DNA from: Clostridium sp. C2-6-12
Lineage (GTDB): Bacteria; Bacillota; Clostridia; Clostridiales; Clostridiaceae
Assembly (NCBI RefSeq): GCF_009928485.1
Contig: NZ_JAABNP010000005.1
Span: forward strand, 169,897 to 233,896
Length of the DNA: 64,000 nucleotides
Direction: 5' to 3'
Shown here piece after piece: positions 27,778 through 37,020 of the stretch. Made by a program: the position numbers and the translations under genes. Within the stretch, counting starts at the first letter, position 1; each line of letters starts with the position of its first letter. The notes under the pieces are model-generated. The model did not search any database. It saw only the letters and a list, made by a program, of their open reading frames with translations, and had not been told where the DNA came from.

Positions 27778-28075
27778 TAAAAATCTCTGCGTAGGTTGTA
27801 CAAAATGCAAAAATGTTTGCCCAGGAAATTTAATAACCATGGATAAAGATAATAAAGCCATTATCAAATACCCAAAGGATTGCTGGGGCTGTGCATCTTG
27901 TGTTAAAGAATGCAAAGTAGAAGCAATAAAATATTACTTAGGTGCTGATATGGGTGGTAAAGGAAGTTTACTTTATGTAAAAGAAAATAAGGATATCATG
28001 TCTTGGATCATTGAAAAGAGTGATGGAGAGAAAAAGATAATAGATGTTAATAAGAAAAATTCTAATGAATATTAG
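27761..28075 (+). CDS. aprB: Two [4Fe-4S] ferredoxin, AprB-like partner
   Basis: 104 residues with two clusters: CVGCTKCKNVC near the N-terminus and CWGCASCVKEC from ~residue 43. It overlaps the end of the flavoprotein gene by 17 nt, so the two are translationally coupled and the protein probably feeds electrons to its FAD. Shorter than AprB of sulfate reducers. ATG 27761 preferred, behind GGTGGTGAT. Confidence 0.82.
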   Translation: MSIKIDKNLCVGCTKCKNVCPGNLITMDKDNKAIIKYPKDCWGCASCVKECKVEAIKYYLGADMGGKGSLLYVKENKDIMSWIIEKSDGEKKIIDVNKKNSNEY

Positions 28076-28117
28076 CATTAAGCATAATAAATTATAAATA
28101 AAACAGGGGGAAAAATC

Positions 28118-29017
28118 ATGAGTGAATTATCACATCTTGACAAATTAGAAGCAGAAGCAATTTATATTATTAGAGAGGTAGCTGCAGAATGTGAAAAACC
28201 AGTAATGTTATATTCTATTGGTAAAGATAGTTCTGTTATGTTACACCTTGCAATGAAGGCATTTTATCCTGAAAAGCCGCCATTTCCTTTTATGCATATA
28301 GATACTACATGGAAGTTTAAAGAAATGATAGAGTTCCGTGATAAAACAGCTGAAAAATTAGGAATTGAAATGATTGTTCATTCAAATGAAGATGGAGTAA
28401 AGCAAGGAATTAATCCTTTTGATCATGGTTCAGCTTATACTGATATCATGAAGACACAAGCGCTAAAACAAGGTTTAAGTAAATATGGTTTTACAGCAGC
28501 TTTTGGAGGTGGACGTCGTGATGAAGAAAAATCTCGTGCAAAGGAAAGAATTTTTTCTTTTAGAAATGAGGCACATGCATGGGATCCTAAAAACCAAAGG
28601 CCAGAAATGTGGAAACTATATAATACTAAAATTAATAAAGGCGAAAGTATGAGAGTATTTCCAATTTCAAACTGGACTGAAAGTGATATTTGGCAGTATA
28701 TAAAGCGTGAAAATATTGATATAGTTCCATTATATTATGCCAAAGAAAGACCATGTATTGAACGTGATGGAAATATCATTATGGTTGATGATGATAGATT
28801 GAAGCTATTACCAGGTGAGAAGGTAGAACACAAAAAGATAAGATTTAGAACCCTTGGTTGTTATCCGTTAACAGGTGGTTTTGAATCAGATGCAGTTACT
28901 TTAGATGCAATAATTGAAGAAACCCTTAGTGCTGTATCATCTGAAAGAACAACTAGAGTTATTGATAATGAAGCAGCAGGTAGCATGGAAAGAAGAAAGA
29001 GAGAGGGGTATTTCTAA
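28118..29017 (+). CDS. cysD: Sulfate adenylyltransferase subunit 2 (CysD)
   Basis: 299 residues. Catalytic subunit of ATP sulfurylase, forming adenylylsulfate from ATP and sulfate. PP-loop SIGKDSS at 33-39, [22 protein letters not shown] and [11 protein letters not shown] match CysD. Length typical. ATG 28118 behind AGGGGGAAAAA. Its stop is one base before the cysN start. Confidence 0.96.
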   Translation: MSELSHLDKLEAEAIYIIREVAAECEKPVMLYSIGKDSSVMLHLAMKAFYPEKPPFPFMHIDTTWKFKEMIEFRDKTAEKLGIEMIVHSNEDGVKQGINPFDHGSAYTDIMKTQALKQGLSKYGFTAAFGGGRRDEEKSRAKERIFSFRNEAHAWDPKNQRPEMWKLYNTKINKGESMRVFPISNWTESDIWQYIKRENIDIVPLYYAKERPCIERDGNIIMVDDDRLKLLPGEKVEHKKIRFRTLGCYPLTGGFESDAVTLDAIIEETLSAVSSERTTRVIDNEAAGSMERRKREGYF

Positions 29018-29018
29018 G

Positions 29019-30725
29019 ATGAAGAGTTTATTAAAGTTTATAACATGTGGAAGCGTAGATGATGGGAAATCTACTCTTATAGGACATATTTTATATGATT
29101 CAAAGCTTTTATACGCAGATCAAGAAAAAGCTTTAGAATTAGATAGCAAGGTTGGAAGTAGAGGTGGAGCAATAGATTATTCTCTATTATTAGATGGTTT
29201 AATGGCAGAGCGTGAGCAAGGAATTACAATTGATGTTGCGTATCGTTACTTCACAACTGATAATAGAAGCTTTATCGTAGCAGATACTCCAGGACATGAA
29301 GAATATACTAGAAACATGGCTGTTGGAGCATCTTTTGCAGAGCTTTCTATTATATTATTAGATGCAAAGCAGGGAGTATTAGTACAAACAAGAAGACATG
29401 CAAGAATATGTTCTTTAATGGGTGTAAAAAACTTTGTATTTGCAGTAAACAAAATGGATTTAGTAGGATATAGCCATGAAAGATTCGTAGAAATTGAGTC
29501 ACAAATTAAAGAGTTAGAAGAAGAACTTTCATTACAAAATGTTTATATAATCCCGGTGTCAGCTACAGAAGGGGATAACGTTACAAAGAAATCAGAAAAT
29601 ACACCATGGTATGAAGGAGAAGCACTTTTACCATATCTAGAAAATGTAGATATAAATAGCAAATCAGAAGAAGGCTTTTATATGCCAGTTCAAAGAGTAT
29701 GTAGACCAAATCATACTTTTAGAGGCTTCCAAGGAGAAATTGAAGCTGGAAGTGTTTCTGTAGGAGATGAAATCATAACTCTTCCTAGCAATGAGAAGGC
29801 ATTAGTAAAAAGCATTCATATTACAGATAAAGACTCACAAAGTGCAGGAAAAGGACAGGCTGTAACAATACAACTTAATAAGGAAGTAGATGTATCTAGA
29901 GGATGCGTGATTACAAAAGGGGCAAGCATTGAAACTAGTAAGTCCTTTAGCACAAAAATCCTTTGGATGGATGATTCAGAATTAACAGCTGGAAAAGAGT
30001 ATTTTGTAAAAGTAGGAACAAAGATGTTAACTGGTGTTGTTACAGATGTAAAATATAAAATTGATGTAAACACAGGAAAGCATCTGCAAGCCAAAGTTTT
30101 AACAAAAAATGAAATAGCAGCATGTGATATTTTACTGTCTGAAAAGATTGTAGTAGATAAATTTGATGCTCATAAAACTCTAGGAGAGCTTATTTTAATA
30201 GATCGTATTACTAATATGACTTCAGCTTGTGGTGTTATAGAAGAAGTTAATAATAGTGATGCTAAAAATGTAAAATTTGCTTTTGAATATAAGGGATTAA
30301 AAGCAAGAGGAGACATTTTTGAAGAATTTTATTATGACACAGAAACCTTATCCATATTTAAATATAAACCTGAAAAGCCAACTTATACTGTAGGTGATGA
30401 ACTTCCAGTGAAAGGTGAAAGCTTTGAATATCCAGAGAATTTTGATATATTGGTTCTTCGTGATTTGGCTGCAATTGAAGTACGTGATAAGAAAATAGTA
30501 AATATAAAACCTATTGAGGATTATCAATATCAAGGAGTACCAATCATTAATGGTAGAGGATTTGAAGTAAAAGTAAATTCAGATGATGAAGTTAAATTAT
30601 TTTTAAATGAATATAAAGAAACTAATGAGAAAACTTTAGGAGAATTCTTAAATAAATGGGCTAAGTTTGAAACTTATAGAAATATAGTTTTCCGCAGCAC
30701 TAATTTTGAAGAATATATAATATAG
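29019..30725 (+). CDS. cysN: Sulfate adenylyltransferase subunit 1 (CysN), with C-terminal extension
   Basis: 568 residues. EF-Tu-like GTPase that drives ATP sulfurylase: GSVDDGKST (11-19), DTPGH (from 89), NKMD (144-147). After the GTPase and two beta-barrel domains there is an extra ~100 residues (from ~470: NFDILVLRDLAAIEVRDKK...) absent from the ~475-residue E. coli protein. The extension has no P-loop, so it is not a fused APS kinase (CysC). ATG 29019 behind GAGAGGGG; longer frames overlap cysD and are not needed. Confidence 0.94.
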   Translation: MKSLLKFITCGSVDDGKSTLIGHILYDSKLLYADQEKALELDSKVGSRGGAIDYSLLLDGLMAEREQGITIDVAYRYFTTDNRSFIVADTPGHEEYTRNMAVGASFAELSIILLDAKQGVLVQTRRHARICSLMGVKNFVFAVNKMDLVGYSHERFVEIESQIKELEEELSLQNVYIIPVSATEGDNVTKKSENTPWYEGEALLPYLENVDINSKSEEGFYMPVQRVCRPNHTFRGFQGEIEAGSVSVGDEIITLPSNEKALVKSIHITDKDSQSAGKGQAVTIQLNKEVDVSRGCVITKGASIETSKSFSTKILWMDDSELTAGKEYFVKVGTKMLTGVVTDVKYKIDVNTGKHLQAKVLTKNEIAACDILLSEKIVVDKFDAHKTLGELILIDRITNMTSACGVIEEVNNSDAKNVKFAFEYKGLKARGDIFEEFYYDTETLSIFKYKPEKPTYTVGDELPVKGESFEYPENFDILVLRDLAAIEVRDKKIVNIKPIEDYQYQGVPIINGRGFEVKVNSDDEVKLFLNEYKETNEKTLGEFLNKWAKFETYRNIVFRSTNFEEYII

Positions 30726-30846
30726 TTAGGAGTTATGGGGGGAGTTTTGAGTTTAGGAAAAAGCTTCTGGTTTTCTCTTAAATCATAGGAATGTTTTTAT
30801 TTTAGGAAGATTGAAACTTCATATTCCATAAAAGAATAATAAATTT

Positions 30847-30895
30847 GGAAGACGTCAATAAATTACATAGATTTATTTGATGTCTTCCTGTTTTG
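30847..30895 (+). terminator. Terminator after cysN
   Basis: GGAAGAC (30847-30853) pairs with GTCTTCC (30882-30888), extended inward by about ten more pairs with mismatches. T-rich tail follows. The rest of the 30726-30992 gap has no supported gene. Confidence 0.65.
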
Positions 30896-30992
30896 GGTTT
30901 TAGATTTATTTTAAAATAATATAGATATGATAAAATATATATTATAGAATTGTGAATAAGTAATCATTCATCGATTAAAGGAGTGGATATAT

Positions 30993-33548
30993 ATTAATAT
31001 AAATTTTTTAGGAGGAGCTTTAGAGGTTGGTGGAAGCTCTATTTTAGTTAAAATTAATGAAAAAAATATATTACTAGATGCAGGAATTAGACAAAGTGCT
31101 AATAAAGATAGTGTGCCTAATTTTAGAGAAATACAAAATTATGGCGGTTTAGATACAATAATTATAAGTCATGCTCATTTAGACCATATTGGATGCCTGC
31201 CTATTATAAGCAAAGAATATCCAGAAGCAAAAATATATATGAATAATATGACTAAAGATTTAGTTAAGGTTTTATTATATGACAGTATAAAAATAATGAA
31301 TAATAGAGAAGGTGAAATACCTTTATATGCAGAAAAAGATGTTGAAAGCACTTTAAATAGGATATTCACTATAAATTATGAAGTTAAATTTCCTATTTTT
31401 GAAGATATTCATATTACTTTTTATAATGCAGGACATATAGCAGGAGCAAGTTGTGTTTATCTTCAAAGTCCTGAAGGAGCAATATTTTATTCGGGAGATT
31501 TTTCAGTGTTTTCACAGAGAACAGTTGAAGGAGCAAAACTGCCTAAATTAAGACCAGATGTTGCAATATTAGAAGCAACTTACGGAAATAGACTTCATTC
31601 TAATCGTGAAATAGAAGAAAGAAATTTAATTGAAGCTGTTAATGAATGTATAGAAAACAATGGAAAGATGATAATTCCAGCTTTTGCTTTAGGAAGAGCA
31701 CAGGAGGTAATACTTATATTAAAAGGTGCTATGAATAAAGGAAGTTTAAAAAAGGTTAAGGTTTATATAGATGGAATGGTGAGGGATATTAACAGAGTCT
31801 ATAAAAATAATCCTTTATATTTAAAAAATTCTCTTGGTAAAAAAATATTACGAGGATTAAGTCCCTTTTATGATGATAATATAATTGAAATTAAGCAAAC
31901 AGATAATAGAGAGGAAATATTAAATCAGAAGGAACCAGCCGTCATTATAGCAAGTTCAGGTATGGTTACAGGGGGACCAAGTGCATTTTATGCAGAAAAA
32001 ATAGCACCTATGGAAAACGGGTATATTGTTATCACAGGATATCAGGATGAGGAATCACCAGGAAGAAAAATTTTAGATTTATTAGAAGCAGAAGAGGAGA
32101 AGGAAAGATACTTAAATATAAATGGGTTAAATATTCCGGTTAAATGTAAGGTTAGAAAAATAGGATTATCTGCTCATGCTGATAAAAATGAAATAAAAGG
32201 TGTTTTAGAGAGAATATCTCCTAGAAATATAATATTAGTTCATGGAAATGAAGAAGTTATAAGAAGTCTTGGAAAAGAAATTTCAAATGAATTTATAGGA
32301 AGAACTTTCACACCTGCCTGTGGTGAAGAAATTAACATAAATATTAAAAATCCAAGAAAACAGCTAAATAAGAATTTTCCATATTCCTTAAACAAAAAAG
32401 AGCAATTATGTGAAGAAAATATAAGTGAATTGTGGAAGTTTGTTTATGAAAAATATAAGAATAAGCTTTTAACTATTGAAGAATTAGGGTATGTTTGGAG
32501 TGGCGAAAAAAATTTTTGGGGGTCACAAAATTCTGAAGTAGAAAGCATACAGCAGGACAATAGTGAAATTAATAAAGATGTTATTATTGATTTTAAAAAT
32601 AATATTATAAATAATGTATATTTTGAAAGTGATTTAAAAAGGTTATTTTTATTTAAGGCAAGAACAGAAGAAGATATAAAGGAAGCTTTAAAGCCAAAAG
32701 AGCTAACTCAGCAGGAGCTTATGGAACTTGTAAGTGAAAAATTTAAAGCTTTTGATTATAAAAAAATCAGTTTAATGTTAGATAAGAAAGAAATTATATT
32801 AAATTTTGATTTTCCTCAAGGTGTAGATTCTCATATAGAAAAAATTATGGAGGATTTTTATAAAGAAACAGAGTGGAAAATAAGTATAAATGAAAAGATA
32901 AACAATAGTTCCGCAGAGCTGCTTATTAAAAAATTAATTGATCCTATGCTAATTAAAAAGATATCTTTTTATCCAGAGAAATTTTTTGTTAGCGTATTTT
33001 TAAAAGGAAAAAGGGATAATCATGAAAAGGTAGAAGAAATTTTTCAAGAGAAAACTGGTTGGAAGCTTTCAATAATAGAAGAGGGAAGTGTTGAAGTCAA
33101 TAATATTTCAGAAAATGAAAATTTATTTTTTGAAGTTCAAGGTGTTGAAGCTCTAGAACAAAATACTGCTTTAAATTTAATTGATAGAGCTTTCGAAAAG
33201 GAAAAGCATAAGCCTTATAAAAAAAGCATAAAGAATAATAGACAAGGAAAATATATTGAACTAGCATTTATATCACCTAAAATTGGAGAAAGATTTAAGG
33301 AAAAGCTAGGACATCTTTCTTATGAAATAGGCTGGAGCCTTGCTGTATCAGATAAGATTAATCAAAATGAATTATTTAATATAGTAAGACTTTTATGCGA
33401 TAAAAATCAAATTGATTTAAGGAAAAATCCTTCCTATAATCCAAGTAATATGACTATTTCTTTAAATAGTTTAAGTGGAGAAGAAAATTTTGATGCGGTT
33501 AAAGAAGAGTTTGAGAAAATTACTGGTTGTAGTTTAATATTTAATTAA
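30993..33548 (+). CDS. Beta-CASP metallo-beta-lactamase fold hydrolase with repeat C-terminus
   Basis: The frame encodes INFLGGALEVGGSSILVKINEKNILLDAG directly downstream of AAAGGAGTGG, so the N-terminus of the fold begins at ATT 30993; the first GTG (31113) would remove the first strands. An ATT start is therefore likely (851 residues). HAHLDH at 60-65, GHIAGASC, EATYG, PAFALGRAQE, SSGMVTGG and SAHADK place residues 1-~410 in the CPSF73-like RNA/DNA nuclease group. The C-terminal half carries four loosely repeated units ending in GW-x-L or similar (~604, 655, 753, 820). Nuclease activity inferred; substrate unknown. Confidence 0.8.
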   Translation: MNINFLGGALEVGGSSILVKINEKNILLDAGIRQSANKDSVPNFREIQNYGGLDTIIISHAHLDHIGCLPIISKEYPEAKIYMNNMTKDLVKVLLYDSIKIMNNREGEIPLYAEKDVESTLNRIFTINYEVKFPIFEDIHITFYNAGHIAGASCVYLQSPEGAIFYSGDFSVFSQRTVEGAKLPKLRPDVAILEATYGNRLHSNREIEERNLIEAVNECIENNGKMIIPAFALGRAQEVILILKGAMNKGSLKKVKVYIDGMVRDINRVYKNNPLYLKNSLGKKILRGLSPFYDDNIIEIKQTDNREEILNQKEPAVIIASSGMVTGGPSAFYAEKIAPMENGYIVITGYQDEESPGRKILDLLEAEEEKERYLNINGLNIPVKCKVRKIGLSAHADKNEIKGVLERISPRNIILVHGNEEVIRSLGKEISNEFIGRTFTPACGEEININIKNPRKQLNKNFPYSLNKKEQLCEENISELWKFVYEKYKNKLLTIEELGYVWSGEKNFWGSQNSEVESIQQDNSEINKDVIIDFKNNIINNVYFESDLKRLFLFKARTEEDIKEALKPKELTQQELMELVSEKFKAFDYKKISLMLDKKEIILNFDFPQGVDSHIEKIMEDFYKETEWKISINEKINNSSAELLIKKLIDPMLIKKISFYPEKFFVSVFLKGKRDNHEKVEEIFQEKTGWKLSIIEEGSVEVNNISENENLFFEVQGVEALEQNTALNLIDRAFEKEKHKPYKKSIKNNRQGKYIELAFISPKIGERFKEKLGHLSYEIGWSLAVSDKINQNELFNIVRLLCDKNQIDLRKNPSYNPSNMTISLNSLSGEENFDAVKEEFEKITGCSLIFN

Positions 33549-33656
33549 AAAACTGCTAAGTGCTAATGAAAAATAAATAAAGTTGTTATTTTTTAAATAA
33601 TATTATATAATAATTATTATTATTTGTTATTGTTGATATTATTTGGAGGCGATAAA

Positions 33657-34019
33657 ATGGAATTAATTATAAAAATATTAGTTAGCTTGGTTGCGCTTGA
33701 ACATTTGTATATATTGTGGATAGAAATGTTTGCATGGACTACTAAAGGTGTTTCAACTTTTAAATCATTACCCAAAGAGTTATTTCCACAAACAAAAGCA
33801 TTAGCTGCAAATCAAGGGCTTTATAATGGATTTTTAGCTGCAGGTCTTATTTGGTCATTATTAATTAGTGATATGAATTGGGCTAAAAATGTAGCTGTTT
33901 TTTTCTTAGGGTGTGTTATAGTTGCAGCAGCTTATGGAGCAATAACAGCTTCAAAATCAATTTTCTTAAAACAAGGTATGCCAGCTTTAGTAACTTTAGT
34001 ACTATTAATTTTATTTTAA
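33657..34019 (+). CDS. DUF1304 family membrane protein
   Basis: 120 residues with four hydrophobic helices. The opening IIKILVSLVALEHLYILWIEMF and the central ALAANQGLYNGFLAAGL are typical of DUF1304. Function is unknown. ATG 33657 follows GGAGGCGAT. It ends opposite the XRE regulator, sharing a terminator. Confidence 0.85.
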   Translation: MELIIKILVSLVALEHLYILWIEMFAWTTKGVSTFKSLPKELFPQTKALAANQGLYNGFLAAGLIWSLLISDMNWAKNVAVFFLGCVIVAAAYGAITASKSIFLKQGMPALVTLVLLILF

Positions 34020-34065
34020 TAAAATTAAATCAAATATAGAGTAGCAACAAATTGCTATAAAAAAT

Positions 34066-34135
34066 AAGTTCTAATAATGGACTGAATTAAAAATTGTTTG
34101 ATATACAAGTTAATTCAGCGTATTTATTAGAACTT
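34066..34135. terminator. Bidirectional terminator between DUF1304 gene and XRE regulator
   Basis: AAGTTCTAATAA (34066-34077) pairs with TTATTAGAACTT (34124-34135), with an inner CTGAATTAA / TTAATTCAG stem. It lies between convergent genes. Confidence 0.7.
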
Positions 34136-34144
34136 AATTTGCTT

Positions 34145-34696
34145 TTATAATAAGTAATAATTGATTATTGTCATCTGTAACATTTCATTACTTGAATTTG
34201 AGTAAGAATGAGGCTTTGAAGAATCAAAAACTATTGAATCTCCAACCTTTAAAATATGTTTTGTTCCATTAACATCTAAGGATAATTGTCCATTATTTAC
34301 GATAATATATTCTTGAGTTTTTTCACCATGAGAACGTGATTCATAGGTAGAGTCAGCATCTAATTCAACATTAAATAGTTCGAAATTTCTGTTTACATTA
34401 CTGGTAAAGTAGCAGTATACTCTGTATTTGCCATCAAGAGCAACTTGTTCTTTAGCATTTTCCTTTCGTATACATATATCACTTTCCATTGGTTCATCAA
34501 TAAGTTGTGTGTATGGAACTTTAAGGCCTGTGGCTATTTTCCATATTGTATTAATAGTTGGATTTGATTCACCACGTTCTATTTGTCCTAGCATAACCTT
34601 GCTAACACCGCATATTTCAGAAAGTTTACTTAAACTTAATTGTCTTTCAGTTCTTAATCTATTTAGATTTCCAGCAATAATATTATTTAAATTCAT
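34145..34696 (-). CDS. XRE-family regulator with cupin domain
   Basis: 183 residues. HTH domain ~5-62 (LNRLRTERQLSLSKLSEICGVSKVMLGQIERGESNPTINTIWKIA) followed by a small cupin (~105-180, GEKTQEYIIVNNGQLSLDVNG, GDSIVFDSSKPHSY). This class regulates small-molecule uptake or efflux genes. It is divergent from azlCD, which is the likely target. Start ATG at 34696 behind AAGGAGTG; longer frames lack a ribosome site. Confidence 0.88.
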   Translation of the reverse strand: MNLNNIIAGNLNRLRTERQLSLSKLSEICGVSKVMLGQIERGESNPTINTIWKIATGLKVPYTQLIDEPMESDICIRKENAKEQVALDGKYRVYCYFTSNVNRNFELFNVELDADSTYESRSHGEKTQEYIIVNNGQLSLDVNGTKHILKVGDSIVFDSSKPHSYSNSSNEMLQMTIINYYLL

Positions 34697-34718
34697 ATTT
34701 TCACTCCTTGACAAATAT

Positions 34719-34787
34719 AACGTACAAACGTAATATATAATGTATGGAAGATAAGTATTACGTACAATACATATATTATATATTACG
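34719..34787. promoter_or_regulatory. Divergent operator region between XRE regulator and azlC
   Basis: CGTAATATATAAT (34729-34741) is the exact reverse complement of ATTATATATTACG (34775-34787). AACGTAC (34719-34725) and TACGTAC-like copies (34760 region) also recur. Position between the two start codons suggests binding by the XRE-cupin regulator. Confidence 0.55.
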
Positions 34788-34820
34788 ATTTTGGGGAATA
34801 ACAATCAAGGGGGCAAATTT

Positions 34821-35555
34821 ATGGAAGTAGAAGAAAGAATACAGAATCCTTTAGAAATAGAGGAAAAATTCCAAAAGTATTATTTTGTAGAGGGAGTAAA
34901 AGCTTGTATACCAACTATATTTGGATATCTCAGCATAGGTTTTGCATGTGGAATTTTATCAAAATCCTGTGGATTAACCTTTGCAGAAGCATTAGGAATG
35001 AGTATTTTTGTTTATGCGGGATCAGCTCAGTTCATTGCAGCCAGTATGATGTTATCAAATGCATCAGTAATAAGTATAATAGCAACAATTTTCTTTGTTA
35101 ATTTTAGGCATTTATTTATGAGTGCAGCATTAGCACCATACTTTAAGAAAAATTCCTTACCGAAAAATTTAGCTGTAGGAGTGCTTTTGACAGATGAAAC
35201 CTTTTTGGTTGCAGCAGCAGAAGGTTTCAACAAGAAAAAGATTAATTATTTCTGGATGCTTGGATTAAATATTACTGCTTATTTAAACTGGGCATTAGCA
35301 ACAGGAATTGGAGTGATACTCGGAAGCATTATACCAGATTATAAGATGTTTGGATTAGATTTTGCATTAACAGCTATGTTTATAGGACTATTGATTTCAT
35401 CTATAAAAGGCAGCTTAAAAATAAATAAAGCTATAATGATTATTATTACATCTGTTATAACGTTGATGTTAAGTACAAAAATAGTTGCAACAAGTGCAGG
35501 GATTATAATAGCAGCAATTGCTGGAGCATTGATTGGGGTGGTGGTTAAGGAATGA
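34821..35555 (+). CDS. azlC: Branched-chain amino acid exporter large subunit AzlC
   Basis: 244 residues, polytopic. FGYLSIGFACGILSKSCGLTFAEALGMSIFVYAGSAQFIAASMM and NFRHLFMSAALAPYF are AzlC hallmarks. Works with AzlD to export branched-chain amino acids or analogues. ATG 34821 behind AAGGGGGC. The stop overlaps the azlD start by 4 nt. Confidence 0.92.
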   Translation: MEVEERIQNPLEIEEKFQKYYFVEGVKACIPTIFGYLSIGFACGILSKSCGLTFAEALGMSIFVYAGSAQFIAASMMLSNASVISIIATIFFVNFRHLFMSAALAPYFKKNSLPKNLAVGVLLTDETFLVAAAEGFNKKKINYFWMLGLNITAYLNWALATGIGVILGSIIPDYKMFGLDFALTAMFIGLLISSIKGSLKINKAIMIIITSVITLMLSTKIVATSAGIIIAAIAGALIGVVVKE

Positions 35556-35872
35556 ATTTATATGTTTGGAGTGTTATTATAGGTGGATGTATTGTTACAG
35601 TACTTCCAAGGGTATTACCGATAACAGTATTATCAAAAGTTAAATTAAATAAGAAGGTAGAAGAATTTTTAACGTATATACCAATATCTATATTAGCAGC
35701 TTTAATAGCAGTGGAACTTTTAACTGTTGATAATAAAATTTCATTTGCAGGTAATTTTTTAGAACTTATTGCAGCAGTTCCCACAATACTAGTGGCTATT
35801 AAAAAGAATAATTTATTGTTAACGGTTATTGTTGGTATAGTATCTATTGCTATATTGAGATTTCTATTTTGA
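35552..35872 (+). CDS. azlD: Branched-chain amino acid exporter small subunit AzlD
   Basis: 106 residues, four hydrophobic helices; LPRVLPITVLSKVKLNKKVEEFLTYIPISILAALIA matches AzlD. Translation is coupled to azlC through an ATGA overlap. Confidence 0.9.
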   Translation: MNLYVWSVIIGGCIVTVLPRVLPITVLSKVKLNKKVEEFLTYIPISILAALIAVELLTVDNKISFAGNFLELIAAVPTILVAIKKNNLLLTVIVGIVSIAILRFLF

Positions 35873-35964
35873 ATTACAATAATTATATTATTGTAAGATA
35901 TTTATAAATAATATGAGTTGAAATTATTCATTTGTAAAAGACTGAATAAGAAAATAAGTTAAAT

Positions 35965-36005
35965 ATAAGCAAAACTAAATTGGTAGCAAAATTAGTTTTG
36001 CTTAT
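35965..36005. terminator. Bidirectional terminator after azlD
   Basis: ATAAGCAAAACTAA (35965-35978) pairs exactly with TTAGTTTTGCTTAT (35992-36005), between the convergent azlD and AraC genes. Confidence 0.8.
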
Positions 36006-36011
36006 TTATTT

Positions 36012-36911
36012 TTATTTTTCAAGCAGAATAATAAATTCTTTTCTAAATTGCTTAGGAGAAATTTTTTTATATGCTTTGAAGAGTTTTATAAAATAGCTTG
36101 TAGTACTAAAGCCCACAGCATTAGAAAGTTCTGTTATATTCATAGTAGTAGAAACTAGTAACTTTTCTGCCTCCATAATTCTCACATAATTAACATATTC
36201 ATTAAAACTCATCCGCATATGACGATTAAAACTTCTAGAAAAATAGCTGGAACTCATATTACATAGAGAAGCCATATGTGTTGCTTTTATATCTTCATTG
36301 AAGTGTTCTAAAATATAATCTAACGAAGGTTGTAAACGTCTTATTAAATCTAAGTCGGTGAGATCAGACTGCATAAATTCTGAGCTTGTCTCATGAAAAT
36401 AACGTAAAATCCATAAAAATATTCTGCCAATGTGATTTTGTATAGCTAGTTCATATCCAAATGCTTCAGCTTTAAATTCCTCAGTAATTTCGTAAAGCAG
36501 CTCAGGTATAAAGGTAGAACTAATAACATCGGCTTTAATAACTTTTTGATGATTAGAAGTTTCTAGGATGAATGGAAGTACATATTTTAAATGCAAATGG
36601 TTATTAAACATATTGCTATAAATAACTTCTGGTTCAAAGCGAAGGACAATATATTTTCCACCTTCTTCATAATAAGAGTTTATTTGGTGTATTTCTTTAG
36701 AATTGATTAAAACTAAATCTCCTTTAGTAAATTTGTGATATTTTCCGTTTAAGATTACTTCATAGGTGCCTGAGATTCCATATAATATTTCTATATAATT
36801 ATGATAATGAGCAGGCCAGATGTTTCCAGCATGAGATACAAATTGAGTATGGCACAAATAATTATAGGAGACGCCATTCACTACTACTTTCTTTTCTTCT
36901 AGATAGTTCAT
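36012..36911 (-). CDS. AraC-family regulator with cupin sensor
   Basis: 299 residues. N-terminal AraC-type cupin (GNIWPAHYHNYIEILYGISGTYEVILNGKYHKFTKGDLVLINSKEIHQI) and C-terminal double HTH (MASLCNMSSSYFSRSFNRHMRMSFNEYVNYVRIMEAEKLL). Divergent from the GH3 gene with a 109-bp gap, so it probably activates that glycosidase when its sugar is present. ATG at 36911 behind AAAGGAG. Confidence 0.9.
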   Translation of the reverse strand: MNYLEEKKVVVNGVSYNYLCHTQFVSHAGNIWPAHYHNYIEILYGISGTYEVILNGKYHKFTKGDLVLINSKEIHQINSYYEEGGKYIVLRFEPEVIYSNMFNNHLHLKYVLPFILETSNHQKVIKADVISSTFIPELLYEITEEFKAEAFGYELAIQNHIGRIFLWILRYFHETSSEFMQSDLTDLDLIRRLQPSLDYILEHFNEDIKATHMASLCNMSSSYFSRSFNRHMRMSFNEYVNYVRIMEAEKLLVSTTMNITELSNAVGFSTTSYFIKLFKAYKKISPKQFRKEFIILLEK

Positions 36912-37020
36912 TTATAACTCCTTTATGACAAAATATTTATATTTTTTAATAGAAAAATTATATCATATTCCATTTCTCTGCTCTATAATAATTTTATTAT
37001 GCTAGTTGGAGGTAGATTTG

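Noticed and set aside
28914..29018. Longer cysN start
   Set aside because: Would overlap cysD by 104 nt; ATG 29019 with GAGAGGGG gives the family N-terminus.
30734..30787. 17-codon frame MGGVLSLGKSFWFSLKS after cysN
   Set aside because: Ribosome site too close to ATG and no supporting evidence.
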